From: Lientehia hominis
Lineage (GTDB): Bacteria > Bacillota > Clostridia > Lachnospirales > Lachnospiraceae
DNA: 64,000 bases
Assembly: GCF_021044755.1 (NCBI RefSeq)
Contig: NZ_JAJNOR010000005.1
Location: 248,001 to 312,000 of the forward strand
Direction of reading: 5' to 3'
The stretch's first letter is position 1. Every line of letters begins with the position of its first letter. Below, in pieces: positions 17,281 to 25,442 of the stretch. The notes under the pieces are model-generated. The model was given only the letters and a program-made list of their open reading frames with translations. It searched no databases and was not told the DNA's origin. The position numbers were made by a program, and so were the translations under genes.

Positions 17281-17832
17281 TTGCATACAATGAATCAGAT
17301 CGTGGCCCACAATATAAAGTCGTTACGAGAAAAGAACAAATTAAGTATAGATGAACTTTCAAAACTAAGCGGTGTCAGTAAGAGTATGTTGGCACAGATT
17401 GAACGGGGGGATGGTAATCCTACAGTTTCCACATTATGGAAGATTTCTAACGGCATGAAAGTTCCCTTTGATGCTTTGACGGTACGCCAAAAATCTCCTT
17501 ATGAAATTGTAAAACTGTCCGAAATACAGCCATTGCTGGAAGATGAAGGAAAAGTTAAAAATTATTCTCTTTTCCCTGATGACGAAAACCGCAGATTTGC
17601 CGTATATTATTTGGAGCTGGCTCCCGGAAGTTATTGGAAATCCGAACCACATCTGCGGGGAACCATTGAGTTTATTACTGTTTTCTGCGGCAAACTCGAA
17701 ATACAATCCGACGATAAAACCTTCATTGTAACTAAGGATGACAGCATTCGGTTTAAAGGAGATACCATACATTCTTATCGAAATGTTGGAAGTGAAAAGA
17801 TTTCATTACATATGATTTTATATAATCCATGA
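17281..17832 (+). CDS. XRE-family regulator with C-terminal cupin domain
   Basis: This 183-residue regulator has an N-terminal XRE helix-turn-helix (IKSLREKNKLSIDELSKLSG, then VSKSMLAQIERGDGNPTVSTL) and a cupin sensor domain (about 85-180) with PHLRGTIEFITVFCGKLEI and the late DSIRFKGDTIHSYRN. Such proteins sense a small ligand and control nearby genes. I choose TTG at 17281 because an AGGAGG site lies 8 bases upstream; the in-frame ATG at 17290 is 17 bases from that site and the longer frame to 17233 has none. It probably represses the divergent acetyltransferase and itself. Confidence 0.87.
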   Translation: MHTMNQIVAHNIKSLREKNKLSIDELSKLSGVSKSMLAQIERGDGNPTVSTLWKISNGMKVPFDALTVRQKSPYEIVKLSEIQPLLEDEGKVKNYSLFPDDENRRFAVYYLELAPGSYWKSEPHLRGTIEFITVFCGKLEIQSDDKTFIVTKDDSIRFKGDTIHSYRNVGSEKISLHMILYNP

Positions 17833-17850
17833 TGAATTTTTAGAATAACG

Positions 17851-18090
17851 ATACTAAATACTTTTTGGAATCATTCTATTAGTTCTAGTCGAGAAATCAG
17901 CAGAAGTTCCGGGCCGTCACGATTTCGGTTCGCTGGCGATGCAGTGGCCGCCCCAATGGCTTTCACAACAAACTGGAGCTTATTTCGGAGCGGGAAGAGG
18001 AGCAAGAGGAACGTTCCGATTCCATCGGAAGGGGAGCGGATTTCCTCCTGTCTTCTCTGGCTGTAAAGATGAATTTGTTTAAATGATATT
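17851..18090 (+). repeat. Mosaic intergenic repeat, copy 2 (modules A-B-D)
   Basis: This 240-base non-coding element begins with ATACTTTTTGGAATCATT, continues with CAGAAGTTCCGG and GATTTCGGTTCGCTGGCGAT, then CCCCAATGGCTTTCACAACA, and ends in AAAGATGAATTTGT. The copy at 25.44-26.0 kb has the same blocks plus a 287-base insert flanked by GGCCGC. This copy equals that one with the insert removed at GGCCGC. Confidence 0.8.
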
Positions 18091-18104
18091 CAAAGGCAGC
18101 GAAT

Positions 18105-18139
18105 AAAAAACCGCCGCCGGTTCTGCCCGGCAGCGGTTC
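18105..18139 (-). terminator. Terminator of the small HPr-like gene
   Basis: On the minus strand a GC-rich stem (AACCGCTGCCGG / CCGGCGGCGGTT, one bulge) is followed by TTTTTTATTC. It lies 70 bases after the stop of the gene at 18209-18436. Confidence 0.8.
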
Positions 18140-18208
18140 TCCTCGTCCTGCTTTTTCGTTCTTCGTCATCTTCGTTCATATCTACGTCATATCTTTCGAA
18201 ACAAACCG

Positions 18209-18436
18209 TCAGCACAGGGCAAAACGGTCCAGCAGATGCTCCCATTTCGCATCCTTTCCGCTGTACTCTACAGTCAAGGGCTGACCAAAATCCAGGCTCA
18301 TCACGCCCAAAATGGATTTTGCATCTACAACCATCCGGTTATAGTATACGTCGATGTCAAAATTGCATTTACCCGCGGTAGACACCAAGGCCTTCGCGTC
18401 CTCAACTTTTGATATCTTTATCTGCCTCTTGTTCAT
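18209..18436 (-). CDS. HPr-like small protein lacking the phospho-histidine
   Basis: This 75-residue protein has an HPr-type layout: KISKVEDAKALVSTAGKCNFDIDVYYN, then the VVDAKSILGVMSLDFGQPLTVEY stretch that matches the HPr regulatory-serine helix and following strand, then a C-terminal helix. The serine equivalent to Ser46 is present (AKSILG). The His15 region is absent: CNFDID stands where HARPA would be. It therefore cannot carry phosphate for sugar uptake and is more like Crh, a regulatory HPr relative. The ATG at 18436 has an AAAGGA site. A strong own promoter lies at 18523-18551, so it is separate from the upstream glp operon. Confidence 0.85.
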   Translation of the reverse strand: MNKRQIKISKVEDAKALVSTAGKCNFDIDVYYNRMVVDAKSILGVMSLDFGQPLTVEYSGKDAKWEHLLDRFALC

Positions 18437-18522
18437 CACTAACATCCTTTCCGCAAATATAAAACACTAACAATATGGGCAATAACACTTGTCATTTTGT
18501 TATCACACTGATGTTGAATAGT

Positions 18523-18551
18523 GTTATATCATTACTTTATGCGGTTGTCAA
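18523..18551 (-). promoter_or_regulatory. Promoter of the HPr-like gene
   Basis: Minus-strand TTGACA (18546-18551) and TATAAC (18523-18528) with a 17-base spacer form a near-consensus vegetative promoter just after the glpK stop. The leader to the ATG is about 80 bases and contains several GTGTTAT/ATAACAC half-repeats that could bind a regulator. Confidence 0.8.
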
Positions 18552-18563
18552 GCGGTTTTTTAC

Positions 18564-20066
18564 TCAGTCCTGCTCCGGGTGGAAGGTACAGGTGGCCTTT
18601 ACCGCGGCTTCCCAACCCGCATACAGACGCCGTCTCTTCTCTTCTGTAATGCCGGGGCGGAATATCTGATCGACCTGATAATTCTGGATGACCTCGTCCT
18701 TGCTGTTCCAAAATCCAACAGCTAAGCCGGCCAGACAGGCCGCTCCGAGCGCCGTCACCTCATTCACGGCCGGACGCTCCACCGGCACATCCAGGAGATC
18801 ACTTTGGAACTGCATCAGCAGATTGTTCGCCACAGCCCCACCGTCCACTTTCAACTCTGTCAGCCGGATTCCGCTGTCTCTGGACATGGCATCTATAATG
18901 TCCTTTGTCTGATAAGCCAGGGATTCCAGTGTCGCGCGGACGAAATGCGCCTTTGTCGTGCCCCTCGTTATCCCGAAAATCGCACCCCTCGCTTTGTCAT
19001 CCCAGTAGGGAGCTCCCAGTCCTACAAATGCGGGCACTACGTAAAGCCCTCCCGCGTCCTCGGCTCCCTTCGCCACCTCCTCGCTCTCCGGAGCCGTATG
19101 TATCATCTCCAGTCCGTCCCTGAGCCATTGAATGGCGCTGCCTGCCACAAAGATACTTCCTTCCAGCGCATACTCCACCCGTCCTCCCACGCCCCAGGCA
19201 ATGGTAGTCAGCATCCCATGCTCTGACCGAATGGGCTTTTCCCCTGTATTCATCAACATAAAACAGCCCGTGCCATAAGTGTTTTTCGCCATTCCCGGCT
19301 GGAAACATGCATGGCCGAAAAGAGCTGCCTGCTGATCCCCGGCAATGCCGGCGATCGGCACCTCACAGTTGAAAAAGTGAGTTGGCGCCGTCTTAGTATA
19401 TACATGGGAGGACGGCCTCACCTGAGGCAGCATGGCCTCCGGCACGTCCATCATAGCCAGCAGTTCCCTGTCCCATTTTAGTTCGTGGATGTTATAGAGC
19501 AGAGTCCTGGAAGCATTGGAATAGTCGGTGATATGGGCCGCCCCGCCCGACAGATTCCATACCAGCCACGTATCGATGGTGCCAAAGAGCAGTTCTCCTC
19601 TCTCTGCCCGTTCTCTCGCTCCTTCCACATGGTCCAGGATCCATTTGATCTTGGTACCGGAAAAATATGGATCGATCAAAAGCCCTGTTTTATTTCGTAT
19701 GATTTCTTCCATCCCCCGCTGCCGGAGTTCATCGCATATGTCCACTGTCTGGCGGGACTGCCATACAACGGCGTGGTAAATGGGAATCCCTGTGTATTTA
19801 TCCCAAACGACCGCTGTCTCTCTCTGATTCGTAATTCCAATGGCCTCCACCTGTTCCGGTCCGATGCCCGACGACATCAGTGCCTCCGTCATTACAGCCT
19901 GCACACTCAGCCATATTTCCGTAGCGTCATGCTCCACCCAGCCGGCTTTTGGAAAGAACTGTGTGAATTCCTTCTGGACATTTGCTACAATCCTGGTATG
20001 CCTGTCAAAAAGTATGGCTCTGCTGCTGGTCGTCCCCTGGTCGATCGCCATAATATACCGCTCCAT
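18564..20066 (-). CDS. glpK: Glycerol kinase
   Basis: This 500-residue FGGY kinase phosphorylates glycerol to sn-glycerol-3-phosphate. The N-terminus RYIMAIDQGTTSSRAILFD is diagnostic, followed by GWVEHDATEIW, and the late segment has VDGGAVANNLLMQFQSDLL and TALGAACLAGLAVGFW. Full length, intact. GGGAGGAG precedes the ATG. It is the last gene of a five-gene operon, 3 bases after glpP. Its product feeds the dehydrogenase genes at the other end of the operon. Confidence 0.97.
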   Translation of the reverse strand: MERYIMAIDQGTTSSRAILFDRHTRIVANVQKEFTQFFPKAGWVEHDATEIWLSVQAVMTEALMSSGIGPEQVEAIGITNQRETAVVWDKYTGIPIYHAVVWQSRQTVDICDELRQRGMEEIIRNKTGLLIDPYFSGTKIKWILDHVEGARERAERGELLFGTIDTWLVWNLSGGAAHITDYSNASRTLLYNIHELKWDRELLAMMDVPEAMLPQVRPSSHVYTKTAPTHFFNCEVPIAGIAGDQQAALFGHACFQPGMAKNTYGTGCFMLMNTGEKPIRSEHGMLTTIAWGVGGRVEYALEGSIFVAGSAIQWLRDGLEMIHTAPESEEVAKGAEDAGGLYVVPAFVGLGAPYWDDKARGAIFGITRGTTKAHFVRATLESLAYQTKDIIDAMSRDSGIRLTELKVDGGAVANNLLMQFQSDLLDVPVERPAVNEVTALGAACLAGLAVGFWNSKDEVIQNYQVDQIFRPGITEEKRRRLYAGWEAAVKATCTFHPEQD

Positions 20067-20069
20067 AAA

Positions 20070-20657
20070 TTACTCCTCCCATGTATCTTTATTCTCTGAG
20101 AATTCTTCTGCCGCTTTCCTGTTGGAAATGGTAACGGCACAGGCTCCGTTCTGAAAGCAGGCTTCTATCTCCTCCGGTCTCCGTATGAGTCCCCCGCACA
20201 TGAGCGGCACCTTGGTCCGTTCCCGGATATAATCAAGAATCCCACAGGCAATGCCCGGAAGCACTTCCACGTAATCCGGCTCCAAAGTATTACAGAGCCC
20301 GATTCCCCGCTCCAGAGACCTGGTGTCAATTAAAAACAGCCGAAGGATCGCCAGACATTTATTTTTCTTGGCCGTCTCCAGCACTTTTGGGCGCGTGGAA
20401 ATGATTCCGTCAGCCCCCAGCTTCTGACAGGCGTACTCACATCCGTATTCATCCGTGGAGATTCCCCGCAGAAGGTCCAGATGAAACATGATCTTCTTTC
20501 CCTGCCTGTGGGCCGCTTTCACCATGCCGGACAAAAGGGCGACATGAAATTCCATCAAAACTCCCCAGGTGAACCTGCTGTCCAGAAAGCCTTCAAACTC
20601 CTTCATGGTGGAAATGGCCAGCACCACCTGCCCGTTCCAGTCCTCATTTTTCTTCAT
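20070..20657 (-). CDS. glpP: Glycerol-3-phosphate-responsive antiterminator GlpP
   Basis: This 195-residue RNA-binding regulator has a TIM-barrel-like fold. Typical stretches are GKKIMFHLDLLRGISTDEYG, DGIISTRPKVLETAKK, YVEVLPGIACGI and PLMCGGLIRRPEEIE. In Bacillus, GlpP bound to glycerol-3-phosphate lets RNA polymerase pass a leader terminator in glp mRNAs. Here such a terminator lies at the head of this same operon (23945-23985), so GlpP would control its own synthesis. Start 20657 is chosen for the ACGGGGA site; the longer frame lacks family similarity. Confidence 0.94.
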   Translation of the reverse strand: MKKNEDWNGQVVLAISTMKEFEGFLDSRFTWGVLMEFHVALLSGMVKAAHRQGKKIMFHLDLLRGISTDEYGCEYACQKLGADGIISTRPKVLETAKKNKCLAILRLFLIDTRSLERGIGLCNTLEPDYVEVLPGIACGILDYIRERTKVPLMCGGLIRRPEEIEACFQNGACAVTISNRKAAEEFSENKDTWEE

Positions 20658-20674
20658 GCATCGTCCCCGTTCTC

Positions 20675-21055
20675 TCAGGCCTCTTCTTCCTTCCGCTCCC
20701 GTATGCTTCTGCTGGCGACAACATCCACTCCCAGGCCGCACACATCTGAAATGATTATATCATCAACCGATACCGGAGCGCAAACCATAATCTTGTGAAT
20801 TTGCTCCATGACCGCAAATATTTTCTCCTTCGGCACCGGAGAAGAAGTGACCACCGGAAGCCGCTTCGTATTTCCTCCCTCCACAGCCACTGTGCTGGTA
20901 ACCATACGCACAGGTGCCGTAATCTCGCTTATCGCATAATCCATGCCGCGGCGGCATGTGTTCCCTGTAATTTTCTTTATTTTTCCGTCTTCATAAAGCT
21001 CCACCTGAATATGACAGCTGGCCGGGCAGACAATACAGTCAAGCATCACCTTCAT
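20675..21055 (-). CDS. DUF1667 small cysteine-rich redox partner protein
   Basis: This 126-residue protein has CIVCPASCHIQVEL at its N-terminus and GNTCRRG at 31-37. These four cysteines are the hallmark of DUF1667 and look able to bind a metal or Fe-S cluster. The C-terminal half has no other motif. The family is found almost only beside GlpA-like dehydrogenases and FAD/NAD oxidoreductases, as here. It overlaps the oxidoreductase gene by 17 bases and has a GGGAGG site. I infer a role as the third subunit or electron carrier of an anaerobic glycerol-3-phosphate dehydrogenase. Confidence 0.9.
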   Translation of the reverse strand: MKVMLDCIVCPASCHIQVELYEDGKIKKITGNTCRRGMDYAISEITAPVRMVTSTVAVEGGNTKRLPVVTSSPVPKEKIFAVMEQIHKIMVCAPVSVDDIIISDVCGLGVDVVASRSIRERKEEEA

Positions 21056-22358
21056 CTCTCCCTGCCTCCTCCCTCAAAATGAATCTAAGTACAGGTATTC
21101 CGTCTTCCCTGCGGAACAATCCCATATGGGACAATTCTTCCCACTTCACCTGCACAGTTTCCATGACCGATGGTTCCATGTATTTTTTTCGGACGGATTT
21201 GATCAGGGCTTCTCCTGCTCTCACTTCGAGGGCTGCCTGTCTGAAGCTTCTTCTGACCCGAAATTTGAACTCTATGCCTCCGTCGCGCTCTGCGTCCCCC
21301 GGGCGGATACGCTGAGGCAGCACATAAGACAGTCCTTCTCCTGCTTCTGCCGATATTTCCATGGTTTTCCCCGCCTCTCCCGCCTGCGGCCCGGACAGAT
21401 AAGCCGCGGCGGCCTTCCCTGCCTGTTCCCCTTCCCGGCTTACTTGATCCACCAGATCGTGGACATGAAGCACATTGCCGCAGGCAAAAATGCCCGCAAT
21501 CTCGGATTCGTACGCGGAATTTACAGACGGTCCCTTCGTCCTTCCGTCAAGTGGGATGCCCGCCTCCTCTGAAAGTGCATTTTCCGGAATCAGCCCTACA
21601 GACAGCAGCAGCGTATCTACGGCAAATTCCTGTTCTGTGCCGGGAATGGGCCTTCTGTTCTCATCTACCCTGGAGATCACCACAGCCTCCACCCGTTCTT
21701 TCCCTATTATTCTGGTGACAGTATGGCTTAGATAAAGGGGAATTCCAAAATCCTCCAAACACTGTCTCCGGTTCCTCGGCAGACCGTTGGAATAAGGCAT
21801 TACCTCTGCCACTCCCAAGACCTCCGCCCCCTCCAGCGTCATCCTCCTCGCCATGATCATGCCAATATCCCCGCTTCCGAGAATCCATACTCTGCGGCCC
21901 ACCAGACAGCCCTCCAGGTTTAAATATCTCTGTGCGGCCCCGGCCGTCCAAACTCCGGCCGGCCGGTATCCTGGAATAGAAAGTGCCCCTCTGGGCCGCT
22001 CCCTGCATCCCATCGCCAGAATGACCGCTCCGGCCTGCACTGTCATATATCCCTCCTGCGAATTCACATAAGTTACGCTTCTGTCCTTTCCTATATGAAG
22101 GACTGTAGTCTCTGTCTTGGTTTCTATCTGTTCTTTCTTAACCATCCGAATATACCGCTCTGCGTATGCGGGTCCCGTCAGTTCTTCTCCGAACGTATGC
22201 AGGCCGAACCCGTTATGGATGCACTGGAGAAGAACTCCCCCCAGCTCTTTTCCCTGCTCCAGGATGAGGATACTGGATACTCCCTCTCTTCTGGCTGACA
22301 GAGCTGCCGCCATGCCTGCGCTGCCCCCGCCGGCTATTACAAGCTCATAATGCTTCAT
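21039..22358 (-). CDS. FAD/NAD(P)-dependent oxidoreductase subunit of glycerol-3-phosphate dehydrogenase
   Basis: This 439-residue flavoprotein has two dinucleotide-binding folds: AGGGSAGMAAALSARREG at the N-terminus for FAD, and WILGSGDIGMIMARRM near residue 155 for NAD(P). ILAMGCRERPRGA and the late GIFACGNVLHVHDLVD fix it as a member of the pyridine nucleotide-disulfide group. There is no CxxC redox pair. It overlaps the GlpA-like gene by 14 bases. It probably accepts electrons from the GlpA-like protein and passes them to NAD or a quinone carrier. Confidence 0.9.
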   Translation of the reverse strand: MKHYELVIAGGGSAGMAAALSARREGVSSILILEQGKELGGVLLQCIHNGFGLHTFGEELTGPAYAERYIRMVKKEQIETKTETTVLHIGKDRSVTYVNSQEGYMTVQAGAVILAMGCRERPRGALSIPGYRPAGVWTAGAAQRYLNLEGCLVGRRVWILGSGDIGMIMARRMTLEGAEVLGVAEVMPYSNGLPRNRRQCLEDFGIPLYLSHTVTRIIGKERVEAVVISRVDENRRPIPGTEQEFAVDTLLLSVGLIPENALSEEAGIPLDGRTKGPSVNSAYESEIAGIFACGNVLHVHDLVDQVSREGEQAGKAAAAYLSGPQAGEAGKTMEISAEAGEGLSYVLPQRIRPGDAERDGGIEFKFRVRRSFRQAALEVRAGEALIKSVRKKYMEPSVMETVQVKWEELSHMGLFRREDGIPVLRFILREEAGRDEGDA

Positions 22359-23892
22359 CAGTCCTCCTCCCTTCCGTCAGACTTTTTTCCATCGCCTCAA
22401 AAAGTCTCACTCCTTCCCGGTCATATACCACTTCCTCTTCTCTGATTCCCAGTTCCCGCGCCAGTATCCGCACAATTTCCGGCTCACAAAAGCCGCCCTG
22501 ACACCGTCCCATTCCAGGCCTCACCCGCTTCTTGACCCCTTTTATACTCCTGGCTCCCACCGGCTTTCGTATTGAATCTATGATCTCTCCTTCTGAAATC
22601 CGTTCACAGCGGCAGACTATTTTGCCGTATGTGGGATTGGCTGCGATCATACGGTTTTTTTCTTCCCTGGATAATCGTTCCATAATAACAGGCGGTTTTC
22701 TGCGTTGGTATTCCACCTTTTTTCTCCATGTAAAACCTTCTCCGAACATCCTTTCTTTAAGGATATCCTTTCTTACATAGGAAGCAATGGCCGGAGCCGA
22801 CGACAGTCCCGGCGATTCGATTCCCGCCACATTAATGAAGCCGGGCACCTCCGGAGACTCTTCTATGATAAAGTCCCCGGTATTCCCTTTGGCCCTCAGT
22901 CCCGCAAAGCTCCTTATGATTTTCAGCCAAGGCACCGTCTCCAAAACTTTTCCAATCTGCTCTTTCACGTATTCCAGGCCTTCCGCCGTATTATCGATTC
23001 CCTCCTTGTCGCTTGTATCCCGGGAATCCGGCCCCAGCAGAACGTTTCCATGGACGGTGGGAACTGCCAGAACGCCTTTTCCAGTCTTACCCGGCACAGG
23101 ATAGAGAACTCTGGACACTGCCGGCTTCTCCTGCCGGTCCAGAACAAAATACTCTCCTCTTCTGGGACCGATCTTCATCCTTATTTCGCTGTCGCCCTTC
23201 AGGGTGCGTTCCGGACAGACCAGACCATAGATATCATCACAGAATACTCCGGCGGCATTGAGAATCACCTTTGCTTCGACGACTGCTTTTTCTATGTTCC
23301 CATTCTCCTTCCCGCCTCTATGAATTTCCATATGTACCCGGAACCGGCTTCCGTTCTCTTCCATTCTTTCTATACCGGTCACCTGATGATTTAAAAGCAG
23401 CTCTGTCCCGTTTAAGACCGCCTCTTCCATCAGCGCTTCCGCTGTCTCCCAAGGGCAGACGACCGCTGTGTCCGGAAGCGCCAGAACTTTAGTCACATGG
23501 CTGCTCAGCAATGGTTCCATTTTTCTCGCTTCTGCTCCGTCCAATATACTGGCAGATATCCCCCGTTCTTTCGCTTTTCGGTAGAGCTCAAAAAGCGTCT
23601 TCTCTTCCTCTTCTCCTGCGGCCGCAGTAAAAGAGCCGACCTTTTCATAGGGCACATGCAGGTTATTACAGATATCCTCATACTGTCTGGCACCTTCCAG
23701 GTTCAGCCTGGCTTTCAGAGTTCCGTCTTCCGGATCGTTCCCCGCGTGGATGATCGCACTGTTGGCCATGGTGGCGCCGCAGGCAACATCATTTTCCCTG
23801 TCCACCGCCGCTGAAGACAGCTCATAATGGGATAATTCATGTGCCAGAAAGCATCCCACGATACCCGTTCCTATGATCAAAACATCATACAT
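22345..23892 (-). CDS. GlpA-like glycerol-3-phosphate dehydrogenase with C-terminal BFD Fe-S domain
   Basis: This 515-residue flavoenzyme oxidises glycerol-3-phosphate to dihydroxyacetone phosphate. The FAD site is VLIIGTGIVGCFLAHELS at the N-terminus, with GATMANSAIIHAGND shortly after. A BFD-like [2Fe-2S] domain at the C-terminus has CRCERISEGEI and GMGRCQGGFC (CxC and CxxxxC). The start at 23892 has a GGGAGGAAAAATA leader; the longer frame adds 27 residues reaching into the leader terminator. It is the first gene of the operon, so it is directly downstream of the GlpP-controlled terminator. Confidence 0.93.
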   Translation of the reverse strand: MYDVLIIGTGIVGCFLAHELSHYELSSAAVDRENDVACGATMANSAIIHAGNDPEDGTLKARLNLEGARQYEDICNNLHVPYEKVGSFTAAAGEEEEKTLFELYRKAKERGISASILDGAEARKMEPLLSSHVTKVLALPDTAVVCPWETAEALMEEAVLNGTELLLNHQVTGIERMEENGSRFRVHMEIHRGGKENGNIEKAVVEAKVILNAAGVFCDDIYGLVCPERTLKGDSEIRMKIGPRRGEYFVLDRQEKPAVSRVLYPVPGKTGKGVLAVPTVHGNVLLGPDSRDTSDKEGIDNTAEGLEYVKEQIGKVLETVPWLKIIRSFAGLRAKGNTGDFIIEESPEVPGFINVAGIESPGLSSAPAIASYVRKDILKERMFGEGFTWRKKVEYQRRKPPVIMERLSREEKNRMIAANPTYGKIVCRCERISEGEIIDSIRKPVGARSIKGVKKRVRPGMGRCQGGFCEPEIVRILARELGIREEEVVYDREGVRLFEAMEKSLTEGRRTDEAL

Positions 23893-23944
23893 TATTTTTC
23901 CTCCCATGAACAAACCGGACATCCGCCAAAAAGACTTTTCAATA

Positions 23945-23985
23945 AAATAAAAAAAGCAATACAAAAAAAGCATTTTTGTATCGCT
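23945..23985 (-). terminator. Leader terminator of the glp operon (probable GlpP antitermination target)
   Basis: On the minus strand AGCGATACAAAAA pairs with the downstream TTTTTGTATTGCT, and a run of seven T follows. It lies between the promoter (24017-24045) and the first structural gene (23892), where only an attenuator would make sense. The operon encodes GlpP, which is known to act at such hairpins. Confidence 0.85.
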
Positions 23986-24016
23986 CTCATCTCCTGATAA
24001 ATATTAACTTAATCCC

Positions 24017-24045
24017 AGTATAGAAGAAACCGTCTGAAATGTCAA
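24017..24045 (-). promoter_or_regulatory. Promoter of the glp operon
   Basis: Minus-strand TTGACA (24040-24045) and TATACT (24017-24022) with a 17-base spacer. The predicted start is near 24010, giving a leader of about 118 bases that carries the attenuator. Confidence 0.85.
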
Positions 24046-24066
24046 GCAGCGGGGAGACACTCCTCC

Positions 24067-24294
24067 TCAAATCTCCGTAAAAGTGCACCGCTCTCTAATC
24101 CCGGACGCGTCAATATGAAAAATCACAGTCCCGTCCTCCAGAATCTCCTTTTCATAGGATACTTCTTTTCCTTTAAATTTCTTTTTAACATAATCCTCGG
24201 GGTCATCCAGCTCCACCTCATCAAACAGGACATCCCGCATCTGATTGTTGGAACACTGGTTGAATATCTCCCACACCACTTCATAAAATTTCAT
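24067..24294 (-). CDS. Small acidic protein, unknown function
   Basis: This 75-residue soluble protein is rich in Glu and Asp (LFDEVELDDPEDYVKKKFKG, KEVSYEKEILEDGTVIFHID). It probably forms a helix then a small beta-sheet. The ATG has an AGGAGTGAATC leader. It follows degV by 47 bases on the same strand and probably shares its transcript. I do not recognise a family. Confidence 0.75.
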   Translation of the reverse strand: MKFYEVVWEIFNQCSNNQMRDVLFDEVELDDPEDYVKKKFKGKEVSYEKEILEDGTVIFHIDASGIRERCTFTEI

Positions 24295-24341
24295 GATTCA
24301 CTCCTGTCCCAATCTGCTCTTCGGCACTCTGGAATGTCCAG

Positions 24342-25223
24342 TTACCGTCCCAGGTTTCTCTTTCCCATAAATACCAAAGCAAACATACCCGCTCCCACAT
24401 GCGCGCCGATGATCGGCCCGATATCCGTAATGATCGCATCCTTTATGAGGCCGCGTTCCTTCAGCACCGTCTCCAACTGTGCCGCCATCACGGGAGCCCC
24501 GGCATGACCGATGATCACGGTCTGTTCCTCTACGTGATCCCCGTCCGTTTCAATTTTCCTGCAGAAGGTGTCCATGATTTTTCTGGTTCCTCTCAGCTTT
24601 ATGACCGGAACCAACTGGCCATCATCATCCACGCTGAGCATAGGCTTTACATTCAGCGCAGTCCCTAGGATAGCCTGTGCGGCAGATATCCTTCCGCCCT
24701 GGCGCAAATGCTCCAAATCATCCACCACAAACCAGTGGCATGAGCGAAGCCGGTTGTCATACACCCATTTTTCCAGCTCCTCAAATCCCATCCCAGACTT
24801 TTGAAGAAGCGCAGCCCTGTACACCAAAAGCCCTTCTCCAATCGATGCACAGAGAGAATCGATGCATGAAATTTTTCTTTCCGGAAACTTCTCCAGCAGA
24901 TCTTCTGCGGCAAGCCTGGAACCTTGATAAGTTCCGCTCAGACCGGATGAAAAACAAATATATATAATATCCTTTCCCGCTTCCAGAATCGGCAGAAATA
25001 CCTGCTCGTATGTGTAATAATTTATCTGTGTAGTGCTGACCTTTTCACCAGCCTTGACCCGGGTATAAAACTCCTCGAATCCCATCTCCCTGGCATCGGC
25101 GTAATGCTGATAGACCGTGTCTCCCATAATGAATTCCATGGGCACGACCTCCACACCCATCCTGCTGTACACTTCACTGGGCAGGTCTGCAGTGCTGTCA
25201 GTCACAATCACATAATCCGCCAT
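24342..25223 (-). CDS. DegV-family fatty-acid-binding protein
   Basis: This 293-residue protein matches the DegV family: YVIVTDSTADLPSEV at the N-terminus, VSTTQINYYTYEQVF around residue 75, FSSGLSGTYQGSRLA, IDSLCASIGEGLLVYRAA, and the C-terminal GPIIGAHVGAGMFALVFMGK. DegV proteins hold a fatty acid; the FakB members feed a fatty-acid kinase. No FakA is in the window, so the role here is open. The start at 25223 has an AGGAGGAAAAAAAGA leader; the frame to 25262 adds 13 basic residues without family support. Confidence 0.93.
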   Translation of the reverse strand: MADYVIVTDSTADLPSEVYSRMGVEVVPMEFIMGDTVYQHYADAREMGFEEFYTRVKAGEKVSTTQINYYTYEQVFLPILEAGKDIIYICFSSGLSGTYQGSRLAAEDLLEKFPERKISCIDSLCASIGEGLLVYRAALLQKSGMGFEELEKWVYDNRLRSCHWFVVDDLEHLRQGGRISAAQAILGTALNVKPMLSVDDDGQLVPVIKLRGTRKIMDTFCRKIETDGDHVEEQTVIIGHAGAPVMAAQLETVLKERGLIKDAIITDIGPIIGAHVGAGMFALVFMGKRNLGR

Positions 25224-25442
25224 TCTTTTTTTCCTCCTATAGTAAAAACGCCATCCAGGCAATAATTATAGTAATTGTATCATTAATTCATCTGCTTGTA
25301 TACTATTCTTTCTTTTTTTCCAGTTGGTAAATTTTATATCTTCGTGGGATTCATTTTCCATGAAGATTCAGATTCCTATGGATATACCCAAGGGCACCCC
25401 TTAATACAGGCCCTTCGGGCAGGCGCACTTCGTGCGGCAAGG

